Assembly (NCBI RefSeq): GCF_004769235.1
Contig: NZ_RQFG01000005.1
Location: 1,302,001-1,366,000 of the forward strand
DNA from: Leptospira kanakyensis
Lineage (GTDB): Bacteria; Spirochaetota; Leptospiria; Leptospirales; Leptospiraceae
Length of the DNA stretch: 64,000 nt
Reading direction: 5' to 3'
The notes beneath the pieces were generated by a model. The model was given only the letters and a program-made list of their open reading frames with translations, was not told the origin of the DNA and searched no databases. Each line of letters begins with the position of its first letter. Position 1 is the stretch's first letter. This document shows, piece after piece, positions 39,228 through 46,995 of this stretch. The position numbers and the translations under genes were made by a program.

Positions 39228-40001
39228 ATGAAATTAACAGCCTATATTACAATTTTAATACATTTATTGGTATTACAATGTTCCACAAAACAAATTAAAA
39301 TTCTTCAACCAGAGGGATATTTTTTTGATGAATCAAATATTTTTCAAACTGAATTCAAAAAAGAAATTTCAGATATTTTAGATAATCATGAAAAAAGTCA
39401 TGGCGTTCAAATTGTTGTCCACTCCACGAATTCATTGAATGGTTTATCCTTAGAGGAATATTCATTGAATTTTGCGAATCAGATCAAAGTAGGTCAGAAA
39501 TATCTAAATAATGGGGCATTGATAACTATCGCACCCAATGATAGAAAAGTTAGAATAGAAATTGGATCCGGACTTGAATGGATTATCAGTGATAACTATT
39601 CGAAAGAGATTGTAAAAGAAATGATTCCATTTCTTAGGATAAAAGAATATGAAAAAGGAATTAGACTGTCCATAGAAAAGATAATTTCAAAATCAAGCAA
39701 GGTATCATGGAAAATTGAAAATAAAACTGCAAATCGTTTCAATAAAAATGATTTGTATAAAGTTTTTCAATTTAAGGCTAAATTCATTTCAGAGGAATTG
39801 ACAAGCGAAAAAATTGAAAATGAAAACCAAAATAAATATCACTTGATGTTCGAATTTAAAAAGGATGACTCATTCAGAATATTTACGACTATTCATAATC
39901 AATATCAATTAGAATTCCTAAAAACTAATGATTTTCCATTAATAACGGGCAGATTAATAAATTTAGATCCATTGACGTTTCAACTCTTGGATTTTGACTA
40001 A
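39228..40001 (+). CDS. TPM-domain lipoprotein, cassette-borne (copy 1)
   Basis: A 257-aa protein with a signal peptide and Cys (LIHLLVLQC). The TPM domain (YgcG/TLP18.3 type) spans ~35-160: VQIVVHSTNSLNGLSLEEYS, VGQKYLNNGALITIAPNDRK, VRIEIGSGLEWIISDNYS. TPM domains occur in envelope proteins and in photosystem II repair. Here the usual C-terminal membrane helix and Gly-rich tail are missing, replaced by ~80 residues ending in ITGRLINLDPLTFQLLDFD that recur in the second copy. The gene is AT-rich and sits between cassette sites 1 and 2. Confidence 0.8.
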   Translation: MKLTAYITILIHLLVLQCSTKQIKILQPEGYFFDESNIFQTEFKKEISDILDNHEKSHGVQIVVHSTNSLNGLSLEEYSLNFANQIKVGQKYLNNGALITIAPNDRKVRIEIGSGLEWIISDNYSKEIVKEMIPFLRIKEYEKGIRLSIEKIISKSSKVSWKIENKTANRFNKNDLYKVFQFKAKFISEELTSEKIENENQNKYHLMFEFKKDDSFRIFTTIHNQYQLEFLKTNDFPLITGRLINLDPLTFQLLDFD

Positions 40002-40011
40002 TTTATAATTC

Positions 40012-40083
40012 GGATAACAGCAACTAACAGCTTCACTTCGCAAATCAGGGCCAGCCTACGTCGGTTAGTTAAGTTCGTTATGC
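40012..40083 (+). repeat. Complete attC-like site (72 bp)
   Basis: Left core GGATAAC (40012-40018) and right core GTTATGC (40077-40083) pair at 6 of 7 positions. Inner arms AACTAAC (40022-40028) and GTTAGTT (40064-40070) pair perfectly. Order, spacing and length match integron attC sites. It starts 10 nt after the TPM gene stop. Confidence 0.75.
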
Positions 40084-40112
40084 ATAATTATATTAAATAA
40101 TCCTTAAAACAT

Positions 40113-40826
40113 ATGAAAAAATATATAAACAAACAAAATGCGATATTTGCCATTGCAATTATTTTAAATCTCTTAGAATCTATAATGAAATATGATGGAT
40201 ACAAAGTAGCATTCTCAAATTTAATTAATCTAAGTTTATTTACGGAGTATTTCTTTAAAAATATATCAGTTGGACTATTCCTTATACTCTCAGCTTTATT
40301 AATCATAAAAGTAACATCTAGTAAATTAAATCGTTACAAAATATTCGTTTATTCATTTTTTTTTCTAACAACATGCAACTTTTTTACTTTTGAAAAGCTA
40401 GCAAAAGTAAACGTTATGTTTGATAAAGAAGTATTAAAAACAGAAAAAAATATTTCCATAGAATTCCCAGGAAGTGAAATTGAAAGCAAAGATTTTACTG
40501 AAAAAAAACCTACAGTATCGCAATATCAATTCAAATCAGAAAACGCTTACTACAACGCAATTATCTCCCGGACTACTAATGCTCACTATTCAGAGGCTCA
40601 AAGACTGGAACATTTTTATCCATATTTCAAAAAAACGATGACTAACAATGGTCAAACTATATTAAAAGAAAATGTCGAATTCAAAAATGGAATAGTTATC
40701 TGCACATTAGAAACGGATCTGAATGGTGCATTAAGTTATTACAAAGTAATTAATAAAGACGGAATATTTATTATTCTAAACTCAAATAAAAATTTAGAAA
40801 ATAACTTCTTTAACGTCAGAATGTAA
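40113..40826 (+). CDS. Cassette-borne membrane protein with C-terminal soluble domain
   Basis: The 237-aa protein has about three membrane segments in its first 110 residues (IFAIAIILNLLESIM, FFKNISVGLFLILSALLII, FVYSFFFLTTCNFFTF). A soluble region follows that is probably outside the cytoplasm (~120-237: ISIEFPGSEIE, YYNAIISRTTNAHYSEAQRL). I do not recognise the family. It is AT-rich and bounded on the left by a complete attC-like site and on the right by a half site. Confidence 0.65.
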   Translation: MKKYINKQNAIFAIAIILNLLESIMKYDGYKVAFSNLINLSLFTEYFFKNISVGLFLILSALLIIKVTSSKLNRYKIFVYSFFFLTTCNFFTFEKLAKVNVMFDKEVLKTEKNISIEFPGSEIESKDFTEKKPTVSQYQFKSENAYYNAIISRTTNAHYSEAQRLEHFYPYFKKTMTNNGQTILKENVEFKNGIVICTLETDLNGALSYYKVINKDGIFIILNSNKNLENNFFNVRM

Positions 40827-40838
40827 AAAAATTGTTAC

Positions 40839-40903
40839 GCATAACTATCTGGAAATGAATCGCTTCTGCATTTGTAGCCTCGCTCGCTCTGCGAAATTTA
40901 AAA
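40839..40903 (+). repeat. attC-like left half site
   Basis: Left core GCATAAC (40839-40845) followed by AATCGCTTCTGCATTTGTAG and CTCGCTCGCTCTGCG. This matches the left half of the complete site at 43288 closely (shared AATCGCTTC and the TGCTCG/CTCTGCG block). No right core GTTRRRY follows, so the site is truncated. Confidence 0.6.
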
Positions 40904-40920
40904 AAATGGAAACTCAATAT

Positions 40921-41685
40921 ATGAAAAAAATAATATCCCTAAGTTTAATTCTAATAATACTTTCCTGTTCGGAAACTGTTAAAAACGATATTAAGATCAA
41001 GAATAATGTAGATGATAGGGTAAATATACTATCCGATGATTACATTAAAAAAACAGGTCAGAAATTATCTGATTTTGAAAAGAAAACATCCGTTCAAATA
41101 GTTGTTTTGTTTATTGATTCAATTGGAAAAAATGATTTAGATACTTTTGTCAATGAAATTGCTAATTCTAATGGAATTGGCCAAAAACACGTAAATAACG
41201 GGATTCTTATTTTCTTATCAAAGGATGACAAAAAAATAAGAATCAATGTCGGGTGTGGATTAGAATGGATAATCAGCGATAAAATTGCCGGTAGCATTAT
41301 TCAAGAAATGATTCCCTACTTAAAAAATGGAAACTTTGAAGACGCTATCGACCTCGCCATTAACAAAATCACTACATTGTCTGAATCTGTTTCTTGGAAA
41401 ATTTCAAAAAAATCTCTAAACAAATTAAACAATTCTGATATAAATTCGATTTTCCAGTTTGAAGGTAAAAAAATCAAAGAAGAACCAGTAGAGAATTTGG
41501 AATATGATAATCAAAGTAACGAATTTATTACTGTAAAAACTAAAGAGGGAATTTCTTTAAACTTACTCATAACTTTTTATCGTTATTACTCATATTTTAT
41601 AAACGAAAAAAAAGATGTAATTATCACTGCAAGGCTGACAAAAGTCACTCCTGTAACTTTTCAATTACTAGGAGTTGAGCGGTGA
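40921..41685 (+). CDS. TPM-domain lipoprotein, cassette-borne (copy 2)
   Basis: The 254-aa product begins MKKIISLSLILIILSC (lipobox). It has the same layout as the protein at 39228: TPM core (VQIVVLFIDSIGKNDLDTFV, IGQKHVNNGILIFLSKDDKK, IRINVGCGLEWIISDKIAG) and a C-terminal extension ending ITARLTKVTPVTFQLLGVER. The GQKxxNNGxLI and GLEWIISD segments are shared almost exactly, so the two are paralogues. The open frame extends upstream to 40855, but that part reads through the attC-like half site; ATG 40921 gives the lipoprotein signal. Confidence 0.8.
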   Translation: MKKIISLSLILIILSCSETVKNDIKIKNNVDDRVNILSDDYIKKTGQKLSDFEKKTSVQIVVLFIDSIGKNDLDTFVNEIANSNGIGQKHVNNGILIFLSKDDKKIRINVGCGLEWIISDKIAGSIIQEMIPYLKNGNFEDAIDLAINKITTLSESVSWKISKKSLNKLNNSDINSIFQFEGKKIKEEPVENLEYDNQSNEFITVKTKEGISLNLLITFYRYYSYFINEKKDVIITARLTKVTPVTFQLLGVER

Positions 41686-41690
41686 CTTTT

Positions 41691-41718
41691 AAACTTTGCC
41701 GACTTTTGTTGGTTATGC
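41691..41718 (+). repeat. attC-like right half site
   Basis: AAACTTTGCCGACTTTTGTTG leads into the core GTTATGC (41712-41718). No paired left core is seen before it. It lies between the second TPM gene and the SH3 lipoprotein. Confidence 0.5.
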
Positions 41719-41735
41719 GAAATTCTATAAATACC

Positions 41736-42647
41736 ATGAAAAAAACATTAATGATAACAATTTTATTGGTTTCGTCTTTAAACTGTAAGAAAAATCAAAC
41801 TACTGAAATAAAAGAAAAACTTTTAGATTTTCCACCTAAGGAAATGCTTATTCATGCCAATGGAGGCTTAAGACTCCGTGAAACACCAAATATAAATGGA
41901 ACTATTCTTATCGTTATTCCGAATGGATCGACAATCAAAACCTATGGAATTGTCTCACAAGATGAAACTCATGACGGGAAAACAGGTAAATGGACTCGTG
42001 TTAAATATCTTCATTATTCTGGATTTGTATTTTCAGGATTTCTTACAGAAAAGTTAGATCCAAAAGATTTTCAAACAGATATTGATATTTTGAATCAAAT
42101 CGAAAATACACTTGGATTCAAAATTAATTCAAAATATCAAATTTCTTTAGATTCTAGAGATAAAAATAAATATGTGACAAACTTCGAAATAGTAAAGGAT
42201 TTACATTACAAAGAATTTAGAGCTGTATCAATTACTCCTGAGATAAATGGATGTGAATTCTATGGTGATTCAAATTGTTATAATCTAATTTTTAAAAACA
42301 ATTCGTTGATTTTTCATGATATAAACTCAAATTCAATTGGGATGCTCCAAGATTTAAAAGATGAAAAATTTATTTTCTTAATAGAAGCAGGTTGTGGTGC
42401 GGGCTGCGACTACTCCTATAATTCAACTAGTCATGAGTTTAATACAGAAAGTGAAAAATTCTTTAAAATTGAGAATTACACATCCATTACTGAATGTGTA
42501 AAGGAAATCGATATGTTTACAGAAGACTGCATCAAATGCTCAAAAGATTTCAAATATTCGAATTACTCAAAAATTACTACACAAGAAATTGATCTAAACC
42601 GAAATGTAATAAAAACCGATGTAAAGGAAATATTGGATAAAAAATAG
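41736..42647 (+). CDS. Cassette-borne SH3-domain lipoprotein
   Basis: The 303-aa protein has a lipoprotein signal (MITILLVSSLNC). A bacterial SH3 domain near residues 40-110 reads GLRLRETPNINGTILIVIPNGS, then WTRVKYLHYSGFVFSGFL. The remainder is unrecognised and contains GCGAGCDYSYN and CIKCSKDF cysteine clusters. SH3b domains bind cell-wall peptides or metal-sensing partners. A GTG at 41682 would give a longer frame crossing the cassette core site, so ATG 41736 is preferred. Confidence 0.72.
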   Translation: MKKTLMITILLVSSLNCKKNQTTEIKEKLLDFPPKEMLIHANGGLRLRETPNINGTILIVIPNGSTIKTYGIVSQDETHDGKTGKWTRVKYLHYSGFVFSGFLTEKLDPKDFQTDIDILNQIENTLGFKINSKYQISLDSRDKNKYVTNFEIVKDLHYKEFRAVSITPEINGCEFYGDSNCYNLIFKNNSLIFHDINSNSIGMLQDLKDEKFIFLIEAGCGAGCDYSYNSTSHEFNTESEKFFKIENYTSITECVKEIDMFTEDCIKCSKDFKYSNYSKITTQEIDLNRNVIKTDVKEILDKK

Positions 42648-42654
42648 AACGACG

Positions 42655-42676
42655 AGTAGCCCTTAGTTCGTTAAGC
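42655..42676 (+). repeat. attC-like right half site
   Basis: AGTAGCCCTTAGTTC leads into GTTAAGC (42670-42676), which still fits GTTRRRY. The left arm is missing or very short. It separates the SH3 lipoprotein from the next membrane protein. Confidence 0.45.
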
Positions 42677-42694
42677 GAGGTTGCAAAAAATAGA

Positions 42695-43177
42695 ATGACT
42701 AATCTTAAAATTATTTTTAAAACGAATTTAGTCTTATTGGTTATATTAGCAATTTTTTCCGTTTTCTTTCCTACACCTGAAAGAAGAGACTTTCTTGAAG
42801 GTTTTGCAATTTTAGAATTAATGAGCAGTCTCATTAGCATATTTGCTTTGGGAATTCATTACTTACTTTCAATCCTTCTTTTTCAAAATTTCTTGTATGA
42901 AAAGCAATTCAATTCGGTAAGTTATTCGCAGAATTTCACAAAACCCTTAATAACATTATGCTCCTTAGTAATACTCCAATTAATTCCCATTTGGAAAAAT
43001 GAATTTCTAGTAAAACTTTGCCTTCCCGGAATAATAAACGTTCTTCTAGTATGGAAATACTTTACTGCAAAAAATCTTATTTATATATTTATTTTTGTAA
43101 TTTCAAACTCTCTTTCTGTTTTGATTTATCTTTTCTTAGTTACAACTCCATTAACTTACTTATTCGGTTTCGACTAA
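42695..43177 (+). CDS. Cassette-borne four-helix membrane protein
   Basis: The 160-aa, highly hydrophobic protein has about four membrane segments (VLLVILAIFSVFF, LMSSLISIFALGIHYLLSILL, FTKPLITLCSLVILQLIPIW, IYIFIFVISNSLSVLIYLFLV). The family is not recognised. It ends about 110 nt before the complete attC-like site at 43288; a short open frame at 43212 runs into that site and is not a gene. Confidence 0.65.
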   Translation: MTNLKIIFKTNLVLLVILAIFSVFFPTPERRDFLEGFAILELMSSLISIFALGIHYLLSILLFQNFLYEKQFNSVSYSQNFTKPLITLCSLVILQLIPIWKNEFLVKLCLPGIINVLLVWKYFTAKNLIYIFIFVISNSLSVLIYLFLVTTPLTYLFGFD

Positions 43178-43287
43178 ATAAAAATAATTTAAGAGTCAAA
43201 AAAAATTAGAAATGAAAAATTTCAGAAAGATTGCTTCAGGAATATATAAGGTAATCTCAAAAAACCAACCGAAATTATTTTGCTACT

Positions 43288-43381
43288 GCATAACAGCGGC
43301 GAATCGCTTCGGTACTTGCGGCCTTGCTCGATCTGCGACATATTTCTCTCCGACGCTAACGCCTTCGCTAGTTCGTTATGC
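43288..43381 (+). repeat. Complete attC-like site (94 bp)
   Basis: Left core GCATAAC (43288-43294) and right core GTTATGC (43375-43381) are perfect reverse complements. Inside, AGCGGCG near the left core matches CGCCTTCGCT near the right, and TCGG pairs with CCGA deeper in. The left half resembles the half site at 40839. This is the best attC candidate in the window and the last site of the array. Confidence 0.8.
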
Positions 43382-43506
43382 GAGATCGAACTAATATTTT
43401 ATGAATTTGAGAACAATTTATTGCAAATGAATATGGATTATATTAAAAAATGAATTAACTTTATTTTCAAAGATAACAATAATAAAAAAAATCATTGGGA
43501 AAAATT

Positions 43507-43998
43507 GTGGGAACAAAACTAATTTTTATAACACTACTGAGTAACCTTTTACTTGTCGCGAATTTGTATTCGGAATCCAAACCAACAATTTATGTATATA
43601 AATCAGAAAAAATACTTAAGGTTGTAAAAGAAGATAAAATAATACTTGAAATCCCAATTTCTCTAGGATTTGAACCAAAAGGTCATAAATTAGAAGAAGG
43701 TGATGGTAAAACTCCTGAAGGAACATATATTATTGATTATCAAATTCCTGAATGGGATTACTATAAAGCATTACATATTTCTTATCCTACTAAGGATCAA
43801 GTGGAAGCTGCCAAAAAAATAAATAAAAACCCTGGCAGCGGAATACTCATTCATGGAATGAAATACTATTGGAATTGGTTTGGACACCTACATACCTACT
43901 TAAACTGGACTCATGGATGTATTGCAGTTAACAATGAGGAAATGGATATTCTATTTAAAATTATTCCAAACGGATCCAAAATAGTCATTGAACCTTAA
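43507..43998 (+). CDS. L,D-transpeptidase-like (YkuD) protein
   Basis: The ~163-aa product has an N-terminal signal (IFITLLSNLLLVANLYS) and a YkuD domain. It includes LEEGDGKTPEGTYIID, ILIHGMKY and THGCIAVNN, the family motif with the catalytic Cys near residue 138. Such enzymes cross-link peptidoglycan peptides or attach proteins to them. No ATG fits: TTG 43495 and GTG 43507 are candidates; GGGA six bases before GTG 43507 favours that start. It lies directly after the last attC-like site and is as AT-rich as the cassettes, so it may be cargo of a further, decayed cassette. Confidence 0.82.
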   Translation: MGTKLIFITLLSNLLLVANLYSESKPTIYVYKSEKILKVVKEDKIILEIPISLGFEPKGHKLEEGDGKTPEGTYIIDYQIPEWDYYKALHISYPTKDQVEAAKKINKNPGSGILIHGMKYYWNWFGHLHTYLNWTHGCIAVNNEEMDILFKIIPNGSKIVIEP

Positions 43999-44048
43999 TT
44001 TTATAAATAACTTTATTTAGTAAAAAGAAAATTTTAATCAGAGTATAA

Positions 44049-44141
44049 AATGAAAATGTTTTAAGTAAGTCCATAGGTGGACTGTTAAACATTAAAAATG
44101 AAGAAGCTGGATGTTTTTTAAATTCTGAAGAAAAATATTAA
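44049..44141 (+). pseudogene. Possible coding remnant (C-terminal fragment)
   Basis: Thirty codons are open without a start: ENVLSKSIGGLLNIK then NEEAGCFLNSEEKY and a stop. The composition looks coding and resembles the neighbouring lipoproteins in style, suggesting the tail of a deleted gene between two island genes. Evidence is slight. Confidence 0.25.
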
Positions 44142-44156
44142 CGGGAAACTCCAAAT

Positions 44157-45041
44157 ATGAAATACCATAAATATATAATTCCTATTTTATTTTTATTGAT
44201 TCATTGTGGGAATAAAGAAGAAAAAAATCCAATCATTACAACTAGACCTTCGCATATTCCAATTTATGCAAAACAATTTAAAAATGGAGAATGGTTCTTA
44301 AAAGATTCTAATGCTGGTTATTTAGCTCATTGGCTTAATGATGGGACACCTATCCTAGAAGCTTTTTTAGTAAACAATCTCACAGAAAGAATCATTATCA
44401 GTTATCCGATACTTTCTAATTTAAAAACTTTTTATAAATTTAAATTATTAAAAAAAGGTTACATTCCAGAAAATATTGAAGATTTAATAAATTTAGAAGA
44501 CAAAGAAAACTATCGGAAACGGGTCACTAAAGTATATTTTAATATGTTTCTCTATCATGGTTTTGAAGCTAATGATCTTTTATACCCGAGAGAGTTTTTT
44601 AATACTGTTATGTGGAATTCTGGTCCTAATATTGCTTTCAAAGATAATAGAATTTATTCATTTACTTGTAACACAATCAAATCCAATTCATCTGACGTTT
44701 CTACAGAAAATTGTGGAACTAAATTCAATTATAATAACAATTCTACGATTGAAAAAACTTCTTTTCCCATTAAATGTAATCATAGTTGCTCCGATCAAAT
44801 TGATATCATTCAAAAAGGACTTTATCAAATTAATGAGTATAGACATGCAAATATATATCAGGATAAAAATCTCGACTCACGCATTCTAAAAACCATTGAT
44901 CGTAATGGTACAATTCAAGTTCTAGAAAATCGAATTAATATGACTGAAATTAATTACAATAACATTCTTTGGGTGAAAGTTAGAAGTGGAAAGATTGATG
45001 GATACTTATTAAAATCCAGTATTAGCAATCGTAAACTTTGA
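44157..45041 (+). CDS. SH3-domain lipoprotein, unknown function
   Basis: The 294-aa protein starts with a lipoprotein signal (YIIPILFLLIHC). The middle is unrecognised, with aromatic and Asn-rich sequence and pairs of Cys (FTCNTIK, ENCGTKF, CNHSCSD). The last ~70 residues look like a bacterial SH3 domain (ANIYQDKNLDSRILKTIDRN, ILWVKVRSGKIDGYLL). It is AT-rich and has the same lipoprotein plus SH3 plan as the cassette gene at 41736, with the domain at the other end. Confidence 0.7.
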   Translation: MKYHKYIIPILFLLIHCGNKEEKNPIITTRPSHIPIYAKQFKNGEWFLKDSNAGYLAHWLNDGTPILEAFLVNNLTERIIISYPILSNLKTFYKFKLLKKGYIPENIEDLINLEDKENYRKRVTKVYFNMFLYHGFEANDLLYPREFFNTVMWNSGPNIAFKDNRIYSFTCNTIKSNSSDVSTENCGTKFNYNNNSTIEKTSFPIKCNHSCSDQIDIIQKGLYQINEYRHANIYQDKNLDSRILKTIDRNGTIQVLENRINMTEINYNNILWVKVRSGKIDGYLLKSSISNRKL

Positions 45042-45059
45042 ATGCTTTAAAAGTAAGGC

Positions 45060-45464
45060 CTAAAAAATATGAATACAAAAGAGGGAATGCAAATCAGGTC
45101 TTGGTTCTTTTAAATATTGAGGTAAGATTCTAATTCCTAACCAATCTCCAAAATAATGAAGCCAAGCATTTAGATATAATTCTGATTCTTTAGCCTCCAT
45201 TACCTGTCTGGGGAAATTTGGATACATGGGTTTAAAACTAACATGATCTCCTAGTAATTGTTTTAAATTACCTATAATCTCACGATAGAACTCTTCAATT
45301 TCATCGACTGAATAAGTTCTTAATATTTCAATGATTTCTGCAGAGAATGTATAACCTAAATTTTCAACGTTTTTTAATAAGGTAGAAATATAGACATCTT
45401 CAAGTTGGTTGTTTTTCCTTTGAATGATGATCTTCTTTTTTCTTCTTAGGAATATATTGTTCAA
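45060..45464 (-). pseudogene. Probable 5' fragment of a larger gene of unknown function
   Basis: The 134-aa product has a confident-looking N-terminus (MNNIFLRRKKKIIIQRKNN) and a dense block, YPNFPRQVMEAKESELYLNA then WLHYFGDWLGIRILPQYLKE. From memory this resembles the first ~120 residues of much longer proteins found near tellurium-resistance-type stress genes. After RPDL the frame ends abruptly in HSLFCIHIF. I infer a gene truncated where the island joins older sequence. A complete small protein cannot be excluded. It begins 13 nt after the stop of the upstream M20 peptidase gene. Confidence 0.5.
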
Positions 45465-45477
45465 AATATTTTTTACT

Positions 45478-46926
45478 CTACTGATTCATTTCCACTAAGG
45501 TTTCAAATAGAATTTTAGTCCCCAGTTCCAAATTATCAACCGTCATGTTTTCGTTTTTCCCATGCATTCCATCAATGTCTTCTGATTTGAGAACTGCCGG
45601 AATCAATCCATAAGAGTTAATTCCCACTCGCCGTAAGTACGAATTGTCTGTTTTCCCAGGAGAAAGGAAGGGAGTCACGGTGCTATTCGGAAATTTATTT
45701 ACAGAAACGGCAGCCAATGTGCTGAAAAGACGAGTATTGATAGGAGATACATCGGTAGGATTGATATCTGTAAATGTCACTTCCGCTTTATACTTTTCGG
45801 CAATGGTTTTTACCTTATTGGCGAAGTCTTGGATGTCCACACCGGGTAGAGTTCGGATATCGAGTCTTCCGGAAGCCTCTCCTGCAATGACATTTTCTCC
45901 ACCTTCCCCTTCTGTTGTGCGAAATCCAGTGATGGATTTAGTATTAGTTGTCATGGCAGTTAGGTGGCGATTGCTCCGAATCGTTCCGTGTAATAATGGT
46001 TTGATTAAAGGATTTCTTGCATTTTTGAGAAAAAACGATTTGGGAAAAGAACTGATAGTTCCTAGTTGATAAAAGAATGCATCTGTTTCTTCTGTAATAC
46101 GAATGTCAGATTCAAGTTCTCTCACTTCATTAAAAAATTGAATTAAGGAAAGAGCAGGGTATTGGTTGGGAGGAGATGAACCATGGCCGCTCGTTCCCGT
46201 GATTTTGGCTCGTAACCAAATGTTTCCTTTTTCCGCATATTGGATGTTAAAGATGGTAGATCCAGGAATCACAATATCTCTTGTGGCAACTCCACCTTCA
46301 TTGATTGCATATTCATAACCTTGGAGTAAATGTTTTTGGGCAGTTGTCATATATCTGCCACCTAACACCGATCCAGATTCTTCATCAGCAAGTGCTAAAT
46401 ACATAATTTTTCTGGTTCTTGGAATTCCAGTACGTTTGATTTCTAAAAAGGCAAGTAACTCCATAACGGCCATACCTTTCATATCAATGGCCCCACGCCC
46501 CCAAACTCTGCCTTCACTTACCGTTCCAGATAGAGGGTTTACTTTCCATTCTTTCGAATCGAATTCTACTGTATCCAAGTGATTTGCGAGGATGATTCCC
46601 GGTTCAGGGTTGGGAACAGTTGCTTGTAGTTCCGCAATCAAATTGGGTCTTGTTGGATGTTTGGGATCAAAAACCAATCGCGAAGGAATTCCTTCTTTTG
46701 TGAGGACTGCTTGTATGTATTTGGCTACCTGGATTTCATTACCACGAACCGAAGGAATTTTTAATAGATCCGATAAAAGTTTTACAGCCTCGGCTTTACG
46801 ATTTTCCCAATTTACTTTGGGATAGTTTTTTTTTAGTTCTGCATATTTTACTTTTTGCCCAAAAGAACAATGTATAGTGAATATCGCTATCACTAGAATC
46901 GAAATCCATAACTTCTTAAACTTCAT
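45478..46926 (-). CDS. M20-family metallopeptidase, probable lipoprotein
   Basis: The ~482-aa protein has a signal with lipobox (ISILVIAIFTIHC). M20 zinc-site motifs follow in order: NHLDTV (His, Asp), GRGAIDMKG (bridging Asp), DEESG (catalytic and metal Glu), and a late MHGKNE (His). A dimerisation insert lies in the middle. The family removes amino acids or acyl groups from small peptides or N-acyl substrates; being exported, it probably acts in the periplasm. An upstream in-frame ATG at 46974 is less likely; ATG 46926 has AAAGG close by. Confidence 0.9.
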   Translation of the reverse strand: MKFKKLWISILVIAIFTIHCSFGQKVKYAELKKNYPKVNWENRKAEAVKLLSDLLKIPSVRGNEIQVAKYIQAVLTKEGIPSRLVFDPKHPTRPNLIAELQATVPNPEPGIILANHLDTVEFDSKEWKVNPLSGTVSEGRVWGRGAIDMKGMAVMELLAFLEIKRTGIPRTRKIMYLALADEESGSVLGGRYMTTAQKHLLQGYEYAINEGGVATRDIVIPGSTIFNIQYAEKGNIWLRAKITGTSGHGSSPPNQYPALSLIQFFNEVRELESDIRITEETDAFFYQLGTISSFPKSFFLKNARNPLIKPLLHGTIRSNRHLTAMTTNTKSITGFRTTEGEGGENVIAGEASGRLDIRTLPGVDIQDFANKVKTIAEKYKAEVTFTDINPTDVSPINTRLFSTLAAVSVNKFPNSTVTPFLSPGKTDNSYLRRVGINSYGLIPAVLKSEDIDGMHGKNENMTVDNLELGTKILFETLVEMNQ

Positions 46927-46995
46927 AGACCTTTCTCCCACAATCAGTGAGAGAAAGAGAATCATGGATTTCAAAACTTAAAAGTAAAAACTAGT

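Larger units (their letters stand above)
39193..43381 (+). mobile_element. Integron-like gene cassette array without integrase (CALIN type)
   Basis: Five co-oriented small genes are separated by GC-richer sequences that end in GTTATGC (or GTTAAGC), the integron core-site consensus GTTRRRY. Where complete, these begin with GCATAAC or GGATAAC and contain inner complementary arms. Two sites are complete (40012-40083, 43288-43381); four are half sites (39193, 40839, 41712, 42670). The genes are AT-rich relative to the flanks and encode lipoproteins or membrane proteins of unknown role. No tyrosine recombinase (IntI) is in the window, so the array would depend on an integrase elsewhere or be fossil. 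Boundaries are set at the outermost core sites. Confidence 0.7.

Noticed and set aside
39193..43381. CRISPR array as an explanation for the repeated spacers
   Set aside because: Repeats are long, palindromic, spaced by whole genes and vary in sequence; no short regular spacers or cas genes.
43212..43394. 60-codon plus-strand open frame
   Set aside because: Most of it lies in the complete attC-like site at 43288-43381 and its sequence reflects that repeat; no signal, motif or separate ribosome-binding site.
39193..45464. Insertion sequence or transposon
   Set aside because: No transposase, terminal inverted repeats or target duplications were seen; the repeated GTTATGC cores fit integron sites better.
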